From Velthaea sp965214335 (lineage in GTDB: Bacteria > Vulcanimicrobiota > Vulcanimicrobiia > Vulcanimicrobiales > Vulcanimicrobiaceae): DNA of 64,000 nucleotides. Below the pieces are notes generated by a model that made no database searches, had not been told where the DNA came from, and saw only the letters and a program-made list of their open reading frames with translations. The stretch spans positions 1,291,567 to 1,355,566 of the forward strand of contig CBDCBO010000005.1 in the NCBI GenBank assembly GCA_965214335.1. The letters are read 5' to 3'. Below are positions 34,507 through 43,730 of this stretch, one piece after another. A program made the position numbers and the translations under genes. Each line of letters begins with the position of its first letter. Positions within the stretch are counted from its first letter, which is position 1.

Positions 34507-34597
34507 GGTAAGAGACCGCGTGTAGCGAATTTGGACTTCCGGCTTCGGCCGCGCGTCCACGGACGCGGTCCAAATTCGCTACACGCGGTCTCTTACC
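34507..34597. repeat. perfect 30-bp inverted repeat with branched loop
   Basis: The arms 34507-34536 and 34568-34597 are exact complements over 30 nt. The 31-nt centre can itself form two small hairpins (CCG-GCTT-CGG and CGCGTCC-AC-GGACGCG), giving a T-shaped structure. There is no T-run, so it is not an ordinary terminator. It lies downstream of the DUF3800 pair. Confidence 0.85.
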
Positions 34598-35615
34598 CTG
34601 TAGTGAATGAATGGCGTATCAAGGGCAGCTGGGCTTCGCAAAGTGGCCGCATTTGTTCGGCGCTGGGGGCTTCGGTGCATAGTATACGCTCGTAAGTCTG
34701 CCACGCAGAATGCCGTGCGGTGAGGAGCCCATTGCCTTTGGCTCTAAAGGCGGAAGCCTACCTTGCAATTGCACGATCCGAGTCGGAGAGCGGCTCGGTC
34801 ACGGGTTCGAGCCCCTTCTGCGTCGCCATCTCGATGATCCGAACACCTGCCAGGAAACCCGTACCCAATAGGGTTTCTAGCCGTTTCTGGCAATTTCCAA
34901 AACGTCGAGTTTGAGTGTAGTTTTGAGTGCCATGAGTGCAGCTTCGAGTGCAGTTTTTTGACACGAAACCGCTGCGATGCTGCCTCAAAGGGATCGCCTC
35001 GAAGCCAATGTGACGCCCTGTCTCCCACGAAGCGCAATCTCACCTGAGGCTGCAACGCGCCGTCTCGACCAACGAGCGTCGGCCCTCGGATTTCGGGCAA
35101 CTGAACGCTACGCGGTCGCCGACGTGAGAGTAGTGGGCGCGTTCGTCGGGCAGTGCGGGCCCGCGGAGCCCCAGGCGCGCCGAGACGATTCGGGTTGTAC
35201 CACCCGCGAGCCAGACTCGCGTCGCCCAGGTACCGCCCGGCGCCCGCGCGATCTGCTCGACGGCGACCGGCGCGCCGATGCCGCAATGACCACGGGTAGC
35301 GCGACACGATGAACGTCAAAACGGCTCGTGGCGGCGATCGAGCTCCGGAACACGCGCTGACGGCGCTCGGCTGTCCGCGATTTCGCAATTGTTCCAGCCC
35401 CCGTCTCCGTATCAGCGCGGCGGCGCGCCGAGATCGCCGAGCCCAAGATCGAGGAATGTCAAGTTTGCGAGGGACCGGGCTTCTGTCGTTGCCATTCGCT
35501 AGAGCAAGACCGACTAGGCGGAGCGTGGGGTTACGTCGCGATCCCCGGCTCGAACGCAGGCAGTGCGCGGTAGTCGGTCGAGATGGCAGCCTCCGTCGGT
35601 CGGGTCGCAAGCATA
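34598..35615. other. GC-rich stretch without a supportable gene
   Basis: Long frames here are arginine-rich on both strands and look like shadows. One minus-strand frame at about 35046-35306 (IGAPVAVEQIARAPGGTW...) reads like a real protein but has no start codon, so it may be a gene fragment. Confidence 0.35.
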
Positions 35616-35675
35616 GCCGGTGGTGTCAAGGACCGCTGCGCTCGGCCCTGCGGGGCCGTCCTTGACACCACCGGC
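35616..35675. repeat. perfect 18-bp inverted repeat
   Basis: The arms 35616-35633 and 35658-35675 are exact complements (GCCGGTGGTGTCAAGGAC), around a 24-nt GC-rich centre that can pair internally (GGCC...GGCC). It is similar in design to the repeat at 34507-34597, 1 kb away. The function is unknown. Confidence 0.85.
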
Positions 35676-35921
35676 TTCGGCGGACCCGGGCGACCGACGG
35701 AGACGAGCAGGAGGCAAAGCGGCTCGCGTCAACATCGGCCTTACGACCGGGGCGCTGCCCCGGACCCCGGGGCTCTCTCCAGTCCGAGCAGATGGACGAA
35801 CGGAGCGAGTGACGCAGCGATCGCGCCGTCGGGCGCAACAGTATTTCGCCGGTTCGAATCGCTACGATCTACCTTCACTGCGCACTCGTGTTGCCCGGGA
35901 CCATTTGAGCCGTTCCGCTCA

Positions 35922-36233
35922 TCAAGTGCCAGCATTACCACCGTCCGGCGCATCGCACAAATTCGCAGCGCAGCCGAAAACGTCACGGATGTCCGAGGGC
36001 AACCAGCTCGTGCGGTTGACCATCAGTGGTCCGTGAGATCGAACCCATGCGGCAAGGTCGGTCGCACGCAGAATCGTGCGGTCGTCACCCTCCCTGGAAT
36101 GTAGCCGCACCAGCAGTTCGCAGGAAGGATGCCGAATGGCGAGCGCTTCCACGTGAGCCGGCGTCAAACCGCAAAAGGCGTCCTGGTCGGTACCGTTCCG
36201 TCGGCGACGGCCGCCGTTAAAAAAGTGGTCCAT
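35922..36233 (-). CDS. hypothetical protein (uncertain)
   Basis: The frame carries a protein-like stretch, CGLTPAHVEALAIRHPSCELLVRLHSREGDDRTILRATDLAAWV. It begins with arginine-rich residues that overlap the DUF805 remnant, so the true start is probably later. No family was recognised. Confidence 0.3.
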   Translation of the reverse strand: MDHFFNGGRRRRNGTDQDAFCGLTPAHVEALAIRHPSCELLVRLHSREGDDRTILRATDLAAWVRSHGPLMVNRTSWLPSDIRDVFGCAANLCDAPDGGNAGT

Positions 36234-36418
36234 CCGATGCCGTGGGTTTCAGCTCGTTGCGGGCCGGAACGGGTATGATGCGATCCGCCGGCGCTCGCCA
36301 ACGCGACGATGAAGAGCGCTAGGAAAGTCTGATACCACCAGAACTCCCGGCGCCGCGCGCGACCGCGAAAATTCGTAGCGAGCCGGAGCGCACACAGCGC
36401 CCAAGCCCATGGCGACAT
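36164..36418 (-). pseudogene. DUF805 membrane protein fragment
   Basis: The start, LCALRLATNFRGRARRREFWWYQTFLALFIVALA, matches the N-terminal signature of DUF805 (Ala/Leu helix, GRARRxEFWW, first membrane helix). The expected three further helices are missing and the frame continues in arginine-rich sequence. It is therefore a truncated copy. Confidence 0.55.
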
Positions 36419-36476
36419 ACGACAACTCCTGTTCGTTTGAGGAAGTCCGCCAGCGACGGAGTGAGATGCGAGAAGC

Positions 36477-37295
36477 TTAGCGGCCCCCGGCCATCGCGGA
36501 TTGGGCCATCGCCAGATGCGCGGCGCAATCGACTTGCGATATGCCGACGCACGGGAGCTGCTGCCAGGTCACCGTTTTCGGGTCGACGCCCGCATCGCGC
36601 AAAAAGAAGCTCCGAGCGGTAGCAGCCAACGAGCGCCGCGACGTTTCGTCGGCGAGCGCGTATGCGGGTGCGCCCAGCACGGCGGGCAAAAACAGGGCCC
36701 GAGCAATGACGTAGTAGTCCAGCGTGTCTTGTTTCTCGCGCGTCGTAAGCTGCCTCGCGATGTAGATGCTCGTCATCTGCTGCGAGAGCGCGATGTCAAG
36801 AAGAAACGTCGCCTCGAACGGCATCGGATCGTTGGGCCGAATCGCGCGGAACGCCGTTTCGAGCGCGAAGAGCCGCGCGTCGGCGACATTCTGTGGGTTG
36901 AACGATGCCTTTGCCGCCGCCGCCGGATAGGCCGCGAACTCGCGCCTGAGATACGTCGCGATCTCGTCGTAGCCGGAAGGCGCGACGGTCGCCAGAAACC
37001 GCCGCAGCTCGCTTCCCGGTTCGGCCGGCGGCAAGACGAGCGTCGCGTTCCAGCTCGCCATTTGCTGCGCGGCGCTCGGCCCTCGCGCGTCACCACCGCC
37101 ACCCATGCCGGCCATCATGTCGAAGCCACGATTCATGGTCCGGCGGAACTGCTGCGTGTTGTTGATCTGTTGGATTTCCTCGATGTGATTCGACCAATCT
37201 TCCGCATCGAGGATGTCGGCGCGCGCGACGGTCGAGCTGGCGACGCCGAAGCCGATCAGCGCGCATGCAACCTTCATGAACTTCGTGATGGTCAT
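36477..37295 (-). CDS. exported hypothetical protein
   Basis: This 272-aa protein has a signal peptide (FMKVACALIGFGVASSTVARA). The mature part is helical and Ala-rich, with a Gly/Met stretch (MMAGMGGGG) and two Cys near the end (LPCVGISQVDCAAH). The length and a helical layout next to transfer genes recall VirB5/TrbJ-type minor pilins, but there is no firm match. Its start overlaps the upstream small gene by 4 bp. Confidence 0.6.
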   Translation of the reverse strand: MTITKFMKVACALIGFGVASSTVARADILDAEDWSNHIEEIQQINNTQQFRRTMNRGFDMMAGMGGGGDARGPSAAQQMASWNATLVLPPAEPGSELRRFLATVAPSGYDEIATYLRREFAAYPAAAAKASFNPQNVADARLFALETAFRAIRPNDPMPFEATFLLDIALSQQMTSIYIARQLTTREKQDTLDYYVIARALFLPAVLGAPAYALADETSRRSLAATARSFFLRDAGVDPKTVTWQQLPCVGISQVDCAAHLAMAQSAMAGGR

Positions 37296-37486
37296 TCGCG
37301 CACCGCCGGTTCCGACGCACCGTCGACCGAGGTCACGAGCCTGGCGGCGCCCGGTGGGAGGAGACGGTAGTGGTGCCCGCTGCCGGTCCGCACGGCTTCG
37401 GCAAGGCCAACGCGGACGAGTCCCCGGAGCGCGGTCTCCCGGCGAGAATCGCCGTGCGGCCAGGGTTCCAAGTTTGATATCTGCAT
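37292..37486 (-). CDS. small winged-helix-like protein
   Basis: This 64-aa protein (RRETALRGLVRVGLAEAVRTGSGHHYRLL) reads as the recognition and wing part of a winged helix. Its stop overlaps the start of the exported protein (ATGA), which supports coding. The 296 bp upstream hold nothing I can support. Confidence 0.5.
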   Translation of the reverse strand: MQISNLEPWPHGDSRRETALRGLVRVGLAEAVRTGSGHHYRLLPPGAARLVTSVDGASEPAVRE

Positions 37487-37782
37487 GCTCGCATCATCGC
37501 CGGGCGAGTTTGCCGGGGTGTGAACGATATTCGGTGAATTCTTCTACGAATGACCGAGCGGGCCGAGATTGTGGGCCGAGGTCCGGGAATCGCTGAGCCG
37601 ATTCGCCGGGGAGCTGCGAAGGCGGCGACGTGTGCCGAGCGCAGTTGCGGCTTGCCAATCATCCGCTTCTTACGTAGTGACCGCCCGGACGCCTTGGCTC
37701 AAAGGGAACCGCTTTCTGGCAATTCTGCCCGTCCCGGCGTTTGCGAGTCGGTGGCCCGCGGCGCTGCATGTGTCCAGGTCGC

Positions 37783-38190
37783 TCACTCAGCCGCTGCTGC
37801 TAGTTGAGCAGCCGCGTCGATGAGCGTCTTCAGTAGGACGGGGAGATCGCCGCGCGACAACTGCACCGTTAAGTTGCCCTCGATCGACCGAAGGTCAAAG
37901 ACAAGACGACCGTCGGCTGCATGGACCGCGACGGCCGTGAAGGACTTCGACGTCAGAATCGACCACCGACCGGCGGATGCGTCCGTAACTACGGCTCGCG
38001 GTGGCGACTCGATGGCGGAGGCGTCCGGCCGGCGCACAATGGCAGATAGTTGCTCGACGATCGACCTTAGTCGCTCAATATAGCCTCGCTGGATTGCGAC
38101 GAGTTCGGGCACGGATATGGTAGGGCGGTCATGAGAGCGAAAGAGGCGCTCCGTGCTTGTTCCAGGTTCACTATCAACTTGGCCGTTCAT
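37783..38190 (-). CDS. hypothetical protein
   Basis: This 135-aa protein has a long helix (ELVAIQRGYIERLRSIVEQLSAIVRR) followed by a beta-rich half (RWSILTSKSFTAVAVHAADGRLVFDLRSIEGNLTVQLS). Good residue composition supports coding. No family was recognised. Confidence 0.6.
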   Translation of the reverse strand: MNGQVDSEPGTSTERLFRSHDRPTISVPELVAIQRGYIERLRSIVEQLSAIVRRPDASAIESPPRAVVTDASAGRWSILTSKSFTAVAVHAADGRLVFDLRSIEGNLTVQLSRGDLPVLLKTLIDAAAQLAAAAE

Positions 38191-38401
38191 GCTGTCCCCG
38201 TTGGCGCGAGCTGCAAATGCGGCTTCACATCATCGATCACGACGGATGGCGGGAACGCAAGGGGCGAGTGCGCGACTCGCTTCTGCGGTATGGAGATATC
38301 GTGGGGGACGATCGAACCCGTCTTGCAGTGCGCGAATCTGGCTATGATCACGACTAGTGGGTAGTAGTGCGTTCGCTTCTCGCGGAATATGACAGGGCCG
38401 A

Positions 38402-39304
38402 ATGAAGACCTGCTACATGTACTCGTTCATCACGCCCTACGATCCATCGCTTAGAGACAACGACACAATTCCTCCTCTTGGCGTTGTGCCAGTTGTCCTG
38501 AAGAGTCGTAGCACTGGTGAGTGTCGCAATCTTGAGGCAGCGATTATTGGCACTTCAAACACCATCAAAGCGTTTCGATTCACCATTCCAGACACCGAAA
38601 ACGATACGATTGCGTCCGAGGATTGGGAACGGTTTTTCAAATATCGAAAATTGATGCTCGATTGCATTCGCCTCACCTATGACCCTTGCACTGAGTACGC
38701 TCGTCCGAGGGGAGACGACGATATCATGACAATATGGCACTTTCGAGCACCAGGCGAGGGGCCGTCGCTGGATCTTAAGATCGATCACCCGATTGACCCT
38801 GAGTACCGCGTTAACGTCGATGCCATAAAGCATTTCTTCGCTATTCCAGAAGAGCAGCGCCCCATCATTCATCTCCTGGCTGACAGCGGCGATTTTCGGA
38901 CGTCGATACATTTTCGGTTTCTGTCACTTTATAAGATTGTCGAAATGCACTATAAAATAACGGCGAACAAACGCTTTAACGCGTTCATTGAACCGCTGCT
39001 TCCGATCTTCCAAAAGGTCTATCCCGAAATTACCACGATCCCGGCGGCTTGTTCACTTCTTACGGGTCTGCGTGACCGATGCGCTCACATCATGGTGGGG
39101 CTTGGCAGTCTCGGATTCTCCCATTTTGACGCTGACAATGCCGAGTTGTTCAAGGCCATGCCAGTGATCCGCCAAATTGCAGTAGCCTGCGCTAATGCGA
39201 ATTATCCGAACTCCCCGTTGAGATTGTCCGTCACCCCTGAAGGCGTCGCGGAGCAGATCGCCGAGATGGAGCGCCGAGGGCTAGATCCCAAGCGACTTCT
39301 TTAA
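38402..39304 (+). CDS. HEPN-like (MauJ-like) hypothetical protein
   Basis: This is a 300-aa protein of low arginine content and lower GC than its neighbours. A C-terminal helical part contains LRDRCAHI, an RX4H motif as in the active site of HEPN ribonucleases, preceded by a helix (SLYKIVEMHYKI) typical of HEPN-like MauJ/ApeA proteins. The N-terminal half is beta-rich. It may be a defence or stress RNase carried by the ICE; the partner is not evident. Confidence 0.6.
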   Translation: MKTCYMYSFITPYDPSLRDNDTIPPLGVVPVVLKSRSTGECRNLEAAIIGTSNTIKAFRFTIPDTENDTIASEDWERFFKYRKLMLDCIRLTYDPCTEYARPRGDDDIMTIWHFRAPGEGPSLDLKIDHPIDPEYRVNVDAIKHFFAIPEEQRPIIHLLADSGDFRTSIHFRFLSLYKIVEMHYKITANKRFNAFIEPLLPIFQKVYPEITTIPAACSLLTGLRDRCAHIMVGLGSLGFSHFDADNAELFKAMPVIRQIAVACANANYPNSPLRLSVTPEGVAEQIAEMERRGLDPKRLL

Positions 39305-39307
39305 CGG

Positions 39308-40360
39308 TTAAGAGACGACGTCTTCCAGCACCCACTCGCCCTCGTTTACGCCCACGACCTGTTGGGCGTCGCCGATCCATCGCTCGCGTGTCACCTCGTC
39401 ATATTCCATGTATACGACTAAGTCGACGAAACGTGCGATCATCTCGCGCGGCGCTCGAACGAAGGCCGAGTTCGTCGCGGCGCCGAGGAGTGTCTCAAGG
39501 CGGTGCAGCGTATCCAATACACTGAGCGAGTGGATCGTACTCATGATGCCACGGGCACCGGTATTGCTGGCCATGAGAAGACCGACCGCTGCCATCGGAT
39601 CCCGCAGTTCGCCGAAAACATAGAAGTCAGCATTCGTACGCAAAACATGTTCGAGCAGGTCGGATGATTCGTAGCTGTAGATGACAGTGCCGCCATTGTG
39701 ATCGTAGCGTTTCTGCGGAATCTTCCAGAACAGTTTGAGGTGATCGCGGTGGCTGATCGCGAGCTCGTCACGGTCCTGCATGACGATAAGCCGCGCGTCT
39801 GGACGGATGCGAGAAGCGTCGGCGCAGAGCGACGACAGCTTCGTCGTCTTGCCGCTGTTCTGGGCGCCGGCGAGGACGATGTTCCAGCGGCGCCGGATCG
39901 CTTCGTCAGTCGCCTCCTGAATCGTCGCCGCACGGATCGGTTCGCGGTTGGTGCGCGTCGTCCGCCGGAACATGTATGCCGACGACGGCACAATCTCGAC
40001 GGCGTGATTGCGCAACATGAGCGGCCACCCGGGTCCGACGGGTGCGCAGAACGCCTGGCCGCGACCGGCATAGCCATACGGCAGATCGAACGCGAGACGC
40101 GACGAGAGCCGCGAGATCGGTCCGGTCCGCGTCTCGTTAGCAATGATCCCGATCAGCCCCTCGCGTTCGACTTCCGACATCGTTTGGGGCGCCTCGTATT
40201 TGCCGCGCCCGCGTTCTTCGACGAAGATCCGGCCGTCGGGATTGGCATTGACGTTATAGACGCCGGGACGTTCGAGATACTGGCGAAGCGGACCAAGGGC
40301 GCGAGCGAACGCCGCGCGACCGCGCAAATCGATTGACGCAGCTGCCCTTGCTTCAAGCAT
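39308..40360 (-). CDS. virB11: VirB11/TrbB-type conjugation ATPase
   Basis: This is a 350-aa hexameric secretion ATPase. Walker A is LAGAQNSGKTTK (about residues 163-174). It is followed by DARLIVMQDRDELAISHRDH (Asp box region), FYVFGELRDPMAAVG and GIMSTIHSLSVLDTLHRLE (His box). Upstream is the N-terminal sensor domain. The ATG at 40360 is chosen over a TTG at 40378; either way the start overlaps the virD4 end. It powers pilus assembly and DNA transfer. It is last in the minus-strand transfer run. Confidence 0.88.
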   Translation of the reverse strand: MLEARAAASIDLRGRAAFARALGPLRQYLERPGVYNVNANPDGRIFVEERGRGKYEAPQTMSEVEREGLIGIIANETRTGPISRLSSRLAFDLPYGYAGRGQAFCAPVGPGWPLMLRNHAVEIVPSSAYMFRRTTRTNREPIRAATIQEATDEAIRRRWNIVLAGAQNSGKTTKLSSLCADASRIRPDARLIVMQDRDELAISHRDHLKLFWKIPQKRYDHNGGTVIYSYESSDLLEHVLRTNADFYVFGELRDPMAAVGLLMASNTGARGIMSTIHSLSVLDTLHRLETLLGAATNSAFVRAPREMIARFVDLVVYMEYDEVTRERWIGDAQQVVGVNEGEWVLEDVVS

Positions 40361-42084
40361 GATGCTTCCGCTCGTCAAGAAGATGCTGCTCGAGCATTGT
40401 GGGCTCGTAGGGTGGCGGCGGCGGCTTCGGAAGGAGCGGAGGCGGCGATAAGAGCACGGCCAGTTTGTCGCGACCTAGCGTCGACGCGAGACGCTCGATA
40501 AAGTACGGCTCGGTCACCGTAACGTCGCTCTCCGCGACCGGAAGCAGCTGCGTCCGTTTCCGCAGTGCCGTGTTGCGATGGTACGCAAAGGTCTTTGCCC
40601 GAATCTTTTGGCCGAAGGCGAGCAGGACGGTTTCGTCGCGCGGCAGCCGCAGGACTTCACCGGGCGTCAGGAGCGGCCGTGAGTGGACGTCGACCGATGC
40701 GCTGACGTCCGAGCCGGAGCCGCGAAACGACGCGCTGCGTTTGGTGAGCGCGGTCGAAAACGACCCCAGGTCTTCTGACCACTCTTTGGCAGCGTGGTGC
40801 GTATTCGGCGTTTGGAACGCGTGGATGCGGAGCGTCTCGGACAAGGTCTCGTCTTTCCCATACCACTTCGTCAGCTGTGCGGTCGACTGCCAAAAAAGCG
40901 AGAGAAAGACGCCATGCCCGCGGAGAAAGCCGGCTGACGATGCGAGCGTCGCGATCGTCTTCGCCGACGCGATCTCGTCAAGCTGAACGAGCACGGTGCG
41001 TTTGTTACCGCGCACCTCGCGTCCATTTTGACTGTCGCTGCCGTCTTCAGTGAGCTCGCGCAGCGCGTGCGACACGATCGCCCGGGTCAACGGCCGCGCG
41101 TGATCGAGCTTCATGCCCGGGATGGAGAGATACACGCATCCCGGCCGTTCGCCGTTGGCGAGTTTGCGGAACGTGAACGTCGACTCGTCGATGTGCTGCT
41201 TGATGACCGGCGAGCGGAAGACATTGAGCCGTTCAGCGAGCGTCCCGAACACGCCCGAACGTTCTTCTCTCTCTTTCGCCGACATGGCACGGGTGCAGCG
41301 GGCGATCCATTCGCATTGCCCGTTGTTCCACTGTCCATCGGTGTCGAGCCGGGTGAAGATCCCATGCGGATCGTGCCGGGTGAACTGCATCGTGAGAAGC
41401 AGGTCCTCAATGGACGGAAAGTCGCAGATGAAGTTGATGACCGAGGAGTAGGAGAGCAGTTTGGGCTCCTTGCGGTAGAGTGAGGCGAAGGCAAGATGCC
41501 CGATGACGGCGGCCAGGAACGCGGTACTCGCCTGATCCCAATACGTTGATGCCGACGTCTGTAGCCCGTCGGTATCGCCGATGGCATCGAGCGCCGCCTG
41601 ATAGCAGTGGTCGTACATGCGGATGCCGCCGACGTCGATTGACCAAAGCGGGTTGAGCTTCGCACGGCCGGCCTTCGTCGAAAACGGCTCGATAATAAAC
41701 ACGTCGTGGCCCATCCGACGGCGCCAACCCGACGTCGCCTTCGCGAGATAGCCGCGAATGTCGAGGACGAAGTGCGACGGCTCCTCGCCCCACGGATGCG
41801 CTCGACGCTCCTCTGCCGTCCATCGTTTGGCTTCGGGGTGCGCGAGCAGACACGTGAGATTTGGAACGAGCCAACCCGAGGTTTTGCCGCCGGCCGGCGG
41901 TGCGGTGACGCTGATGCCGGAGTCGCCGCCGTAACGCAGCGTTCGCAGGCCGCGTGACGTCGGGAACGCACCCAGGATTGGGCCGCACGGCGCGAACAGG
42001 CCGATGCGCCGGATGTCGTCCTCGGTCGCCCACTCGCCGGACGAATCCGCAAGATCTTTGACGTTGCTCGAACCGCGTTTGCCG
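40353..42084 (-). CDS. virD4: VirD4/TraG-type coupling protein, ATPase part (frameshifted)
   Basis: This is the motor part of the type IV coupling protein that hands the relaxase-DNA complex to the secretion channel. The frame contains Walker A SVTAPPAGGKTSGWLVPNL at about 41910, SHFVLDIRGYLAKATSG, and the Walker-B-like VLVQLDEIASAK. No start codon exists between the frame opening and ATG 41714, well after Walker A. The membrane part is in another frame at 42085-42453. The two join at FL/GKRGSSNVKDL, so one base is gained or lost near 42085. Confidence 0.8.
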
Positions 42085-42453
42085 AAGAAACGCCAGGCCG
42101 AAAACGGCGAGTAGCGTAACCGGCGCGGCCGTGACGGCGCCGACCTTCAAACCGTCGAGAAACGCTGCGTGCGCGGCAGCACGCACGCTGCCGTCATACG
42201 CGATGCCGGAATAGTCAGAGAACTGCCATGCCCACATCAGGCACGTCCACGGCGCGTAAGCAGAGCCGACGATCGGCAGATGGAGATGCGCGCCAAGTTC
42301 CGGATTGAAGCCAAGTCGCGCCGCCATCATCTGCGTGGCGACCGCGCTTGCAAGGAGAAGATAAAACACGATCGCGATCCAAGCGCCGAACGAATCGGAT
42401 TGCGGGCCAACGCTCTTCGGCAGCGCGTAGCGATCCGTCGACGCGGCGCTCAC
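42085..42453 (-). CDS. virD4: VirD4/TraG-type coupling protein, membrane part (frameshifted)
   Basis: This is the N-terminal 123 residues with two membrane segments (AWIAIVFYLLLASAVATQMM and VTAAPVTLLAVFGLAFL) around a periplasmic loop, as in VirD4/TraG. Beyond residue 123 this frame turns arginine-rich, while the +1 frame continues the protein. Start is GTG 42453. If the shift is real, the coupling protein is broken and the ICE cannot transfer unless frameshifting occurs. Confidence 0.75.
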
Positions 42454-42495
42454 GGTGCGGTGGGCCGCCGGAGCCGACCGTCGAGGGTGATCGCG

Positions 42496-43521
42496 TTATC
42501 CACGACCCGGCACCAACTTTGCGACGTTGCTTACGGCGCTTTTGACGTTGGCCGCTGCGCCCTTCGCTGCGCCGACGACATCCGCGCCCGTCACGCCCGG
42601 CGCGCTGTCCGCGGCTTCCGCAGCGAGCGCCGGCACCTTGACGGCCAGACCGGCACAAATGATTGAACCGCCCGCAACCTTAAGCAGCGCGAAGACCATC
42701 TGCGAAAGGTCTGTGATCGACGTGTACGACGCCCACAGCTTGATGGTTCCCTCGATGAATGCCGCAATCGCCAAGATGGCGATCAGCCGCGACAACGCGG
42801 AGTTGACCTTGCCGTAGTAGCGCTCCGCCATTGGCGCCGTGCCGGGCGCCGCGGACCATGCTGCCTGATACACATTAATCGATAGGACGATCGCAATGTT
42901 GGCGATAGCGACAATGTATTCAAGCGCGATGATGGCAAACGACGGAATGATTACGAAGATCGCGATAAGCGCAGCAAGAAGGGTGCCCACGATCCCAACG
43001 GCGAGGCTTCCGCCATGCTGGGCAAGGGCGATCCCGTTTGTCGTCGCGGTAATGCCCGTCATTGCGCCGAGGGGTCCGAGATCGACCGCCGGAGGAATGG
43101 AGGCTTGCACCATCGCGATGGGTTGCGCGATGACCTTCGCTGCGAGATTGATGCCAAGCGCCATGATCCCCGACGGACCCGAAAGCGGAACACCCGTGAT
43201 ATTTCGGCTCATGCTCTCGGCGACCGAGGTAACCGTCGGAACGAACGCGCCGACCGCAATCATAATGACAAATGGGACCGATACGTTTTTTATCGCGGCG
43301 AACGCTCCGGCCTCGACGCCGTGCAAAGTCTGATGTTCGTTCTGGTAGCGCCAGAAGTACATTATCGCGCCGGCAACGGCCAGCGTCGCAAAAAGCGCAA
43401 GTCCAATCTTTAAGGATGCCGCCTCGTAAATGCGGCCCTGCGCGATCATGTCGTCGGTCAGCGTGTCGAGTCCGCCGAATGCTCCTGGTGCGGCCTGTGC
43501 CAGAAAGAGCGCAAGCATCAT
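42496..43521 (-). CDS. trbL: TrbL/VirB6-type inner-membrane channel protein
   Basis: This is a 341-aa polytopic protein with about six hydrophobic segments (GLALFATLAVAGAIMYFW, VPFVIMIAVGAFVPTV, LLAALIAIFVIIPSFAIIALEY and others) and an Ala-rich C-terminal tail. TrbL/VirB6 proteins form part of the inner-membrane pore. Its start overlaps the 70-aa upstream gene by 4 bp; TrbJ lies beyond, the RP4 order. Confidence 0.82.
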   Translation of the reverse strand: MMLALFLAQAAPGAFGGLDTLTDDMIAQGRIYEAASLKIGLALFATLAVAGAIMYFWRYQNEHQTLHGVEAGAFAAIKNVSVPFVIMIAVGAFVPTVTSVAESMSRNITGVPLSGPSGIMALGINLAAKVIAQPIAMVQASIPPAVDLGPLGAMTGITATTNGIALAQHGGSLAVGIVGTLLAALIAIFVIIPSFAIIALEYIVAIANIAIVLSINVYQAAWSAAPGTAPMAERYYGKVNSALSRLIAILAIAAFIEGTIKLWASYTSITDLSQMVFALLKVAGGSIICAGLAVKVPALAAEAADSAPGVTGADVVGAAKGAAANVKSAVSNVAKLVPGRG

Positions 43522-43730
43522 GGTGCCGCTTTCCGGTCGACACCCCAGGGGTTAACCCTCGAACGTGAGATATCGGTATTCTCATGACATTCGGGTTCGA
43601 AGATCGAGATACGACCGTCGTTCTGAAGTAAATTCCTTGCAACGACATATGAGACAGAGATTGAAACGACGCCGGCGAGCGCGATCGCGGTCACGACTGT
43701 CGCGAGATTCGGGGTTCGCTGCGTCGTCAT
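43518..43730 (-). CDS. small single-pass protein in TrbK position
   Basis: This 70-aa protein has one membrane segment (LATVVTAIALAGVVSISVSYVV) and a short outer tail with one Cys. It is locked between trbJ and trbL by 4-bp overlaps on both sides. In RP4 that slot holds TrbK, the entry-exclusion protein. No lipobox is seen, so the functional equation is positional only. Confidence 0.6.
   Translation of the reverse strand: MTTQRTPNLATVVTAIALAGVVSISVSYVVARNLLQNDGRISIFEPECHENTDISRSRVNPWGVDRKAAP

Noticed and set aside
34770..34815. tRNA-like 3' segment (GGGTTCGAGCCCC...GTCGCCA, plus strand)
   Set aside because: The T-arm has only four of five pairs, no matching acceptor 5' strand or anticodon arm is found, and it does not match the fragment at 28303-28326; too weak to call a tRNA or att site.
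34744..35610. 288-aa minus-strand open frame
   Set aside because: Very arginine/serine-rich throughout, with equal open frames on the other strand; typical of GC-rich non-coding DNA.
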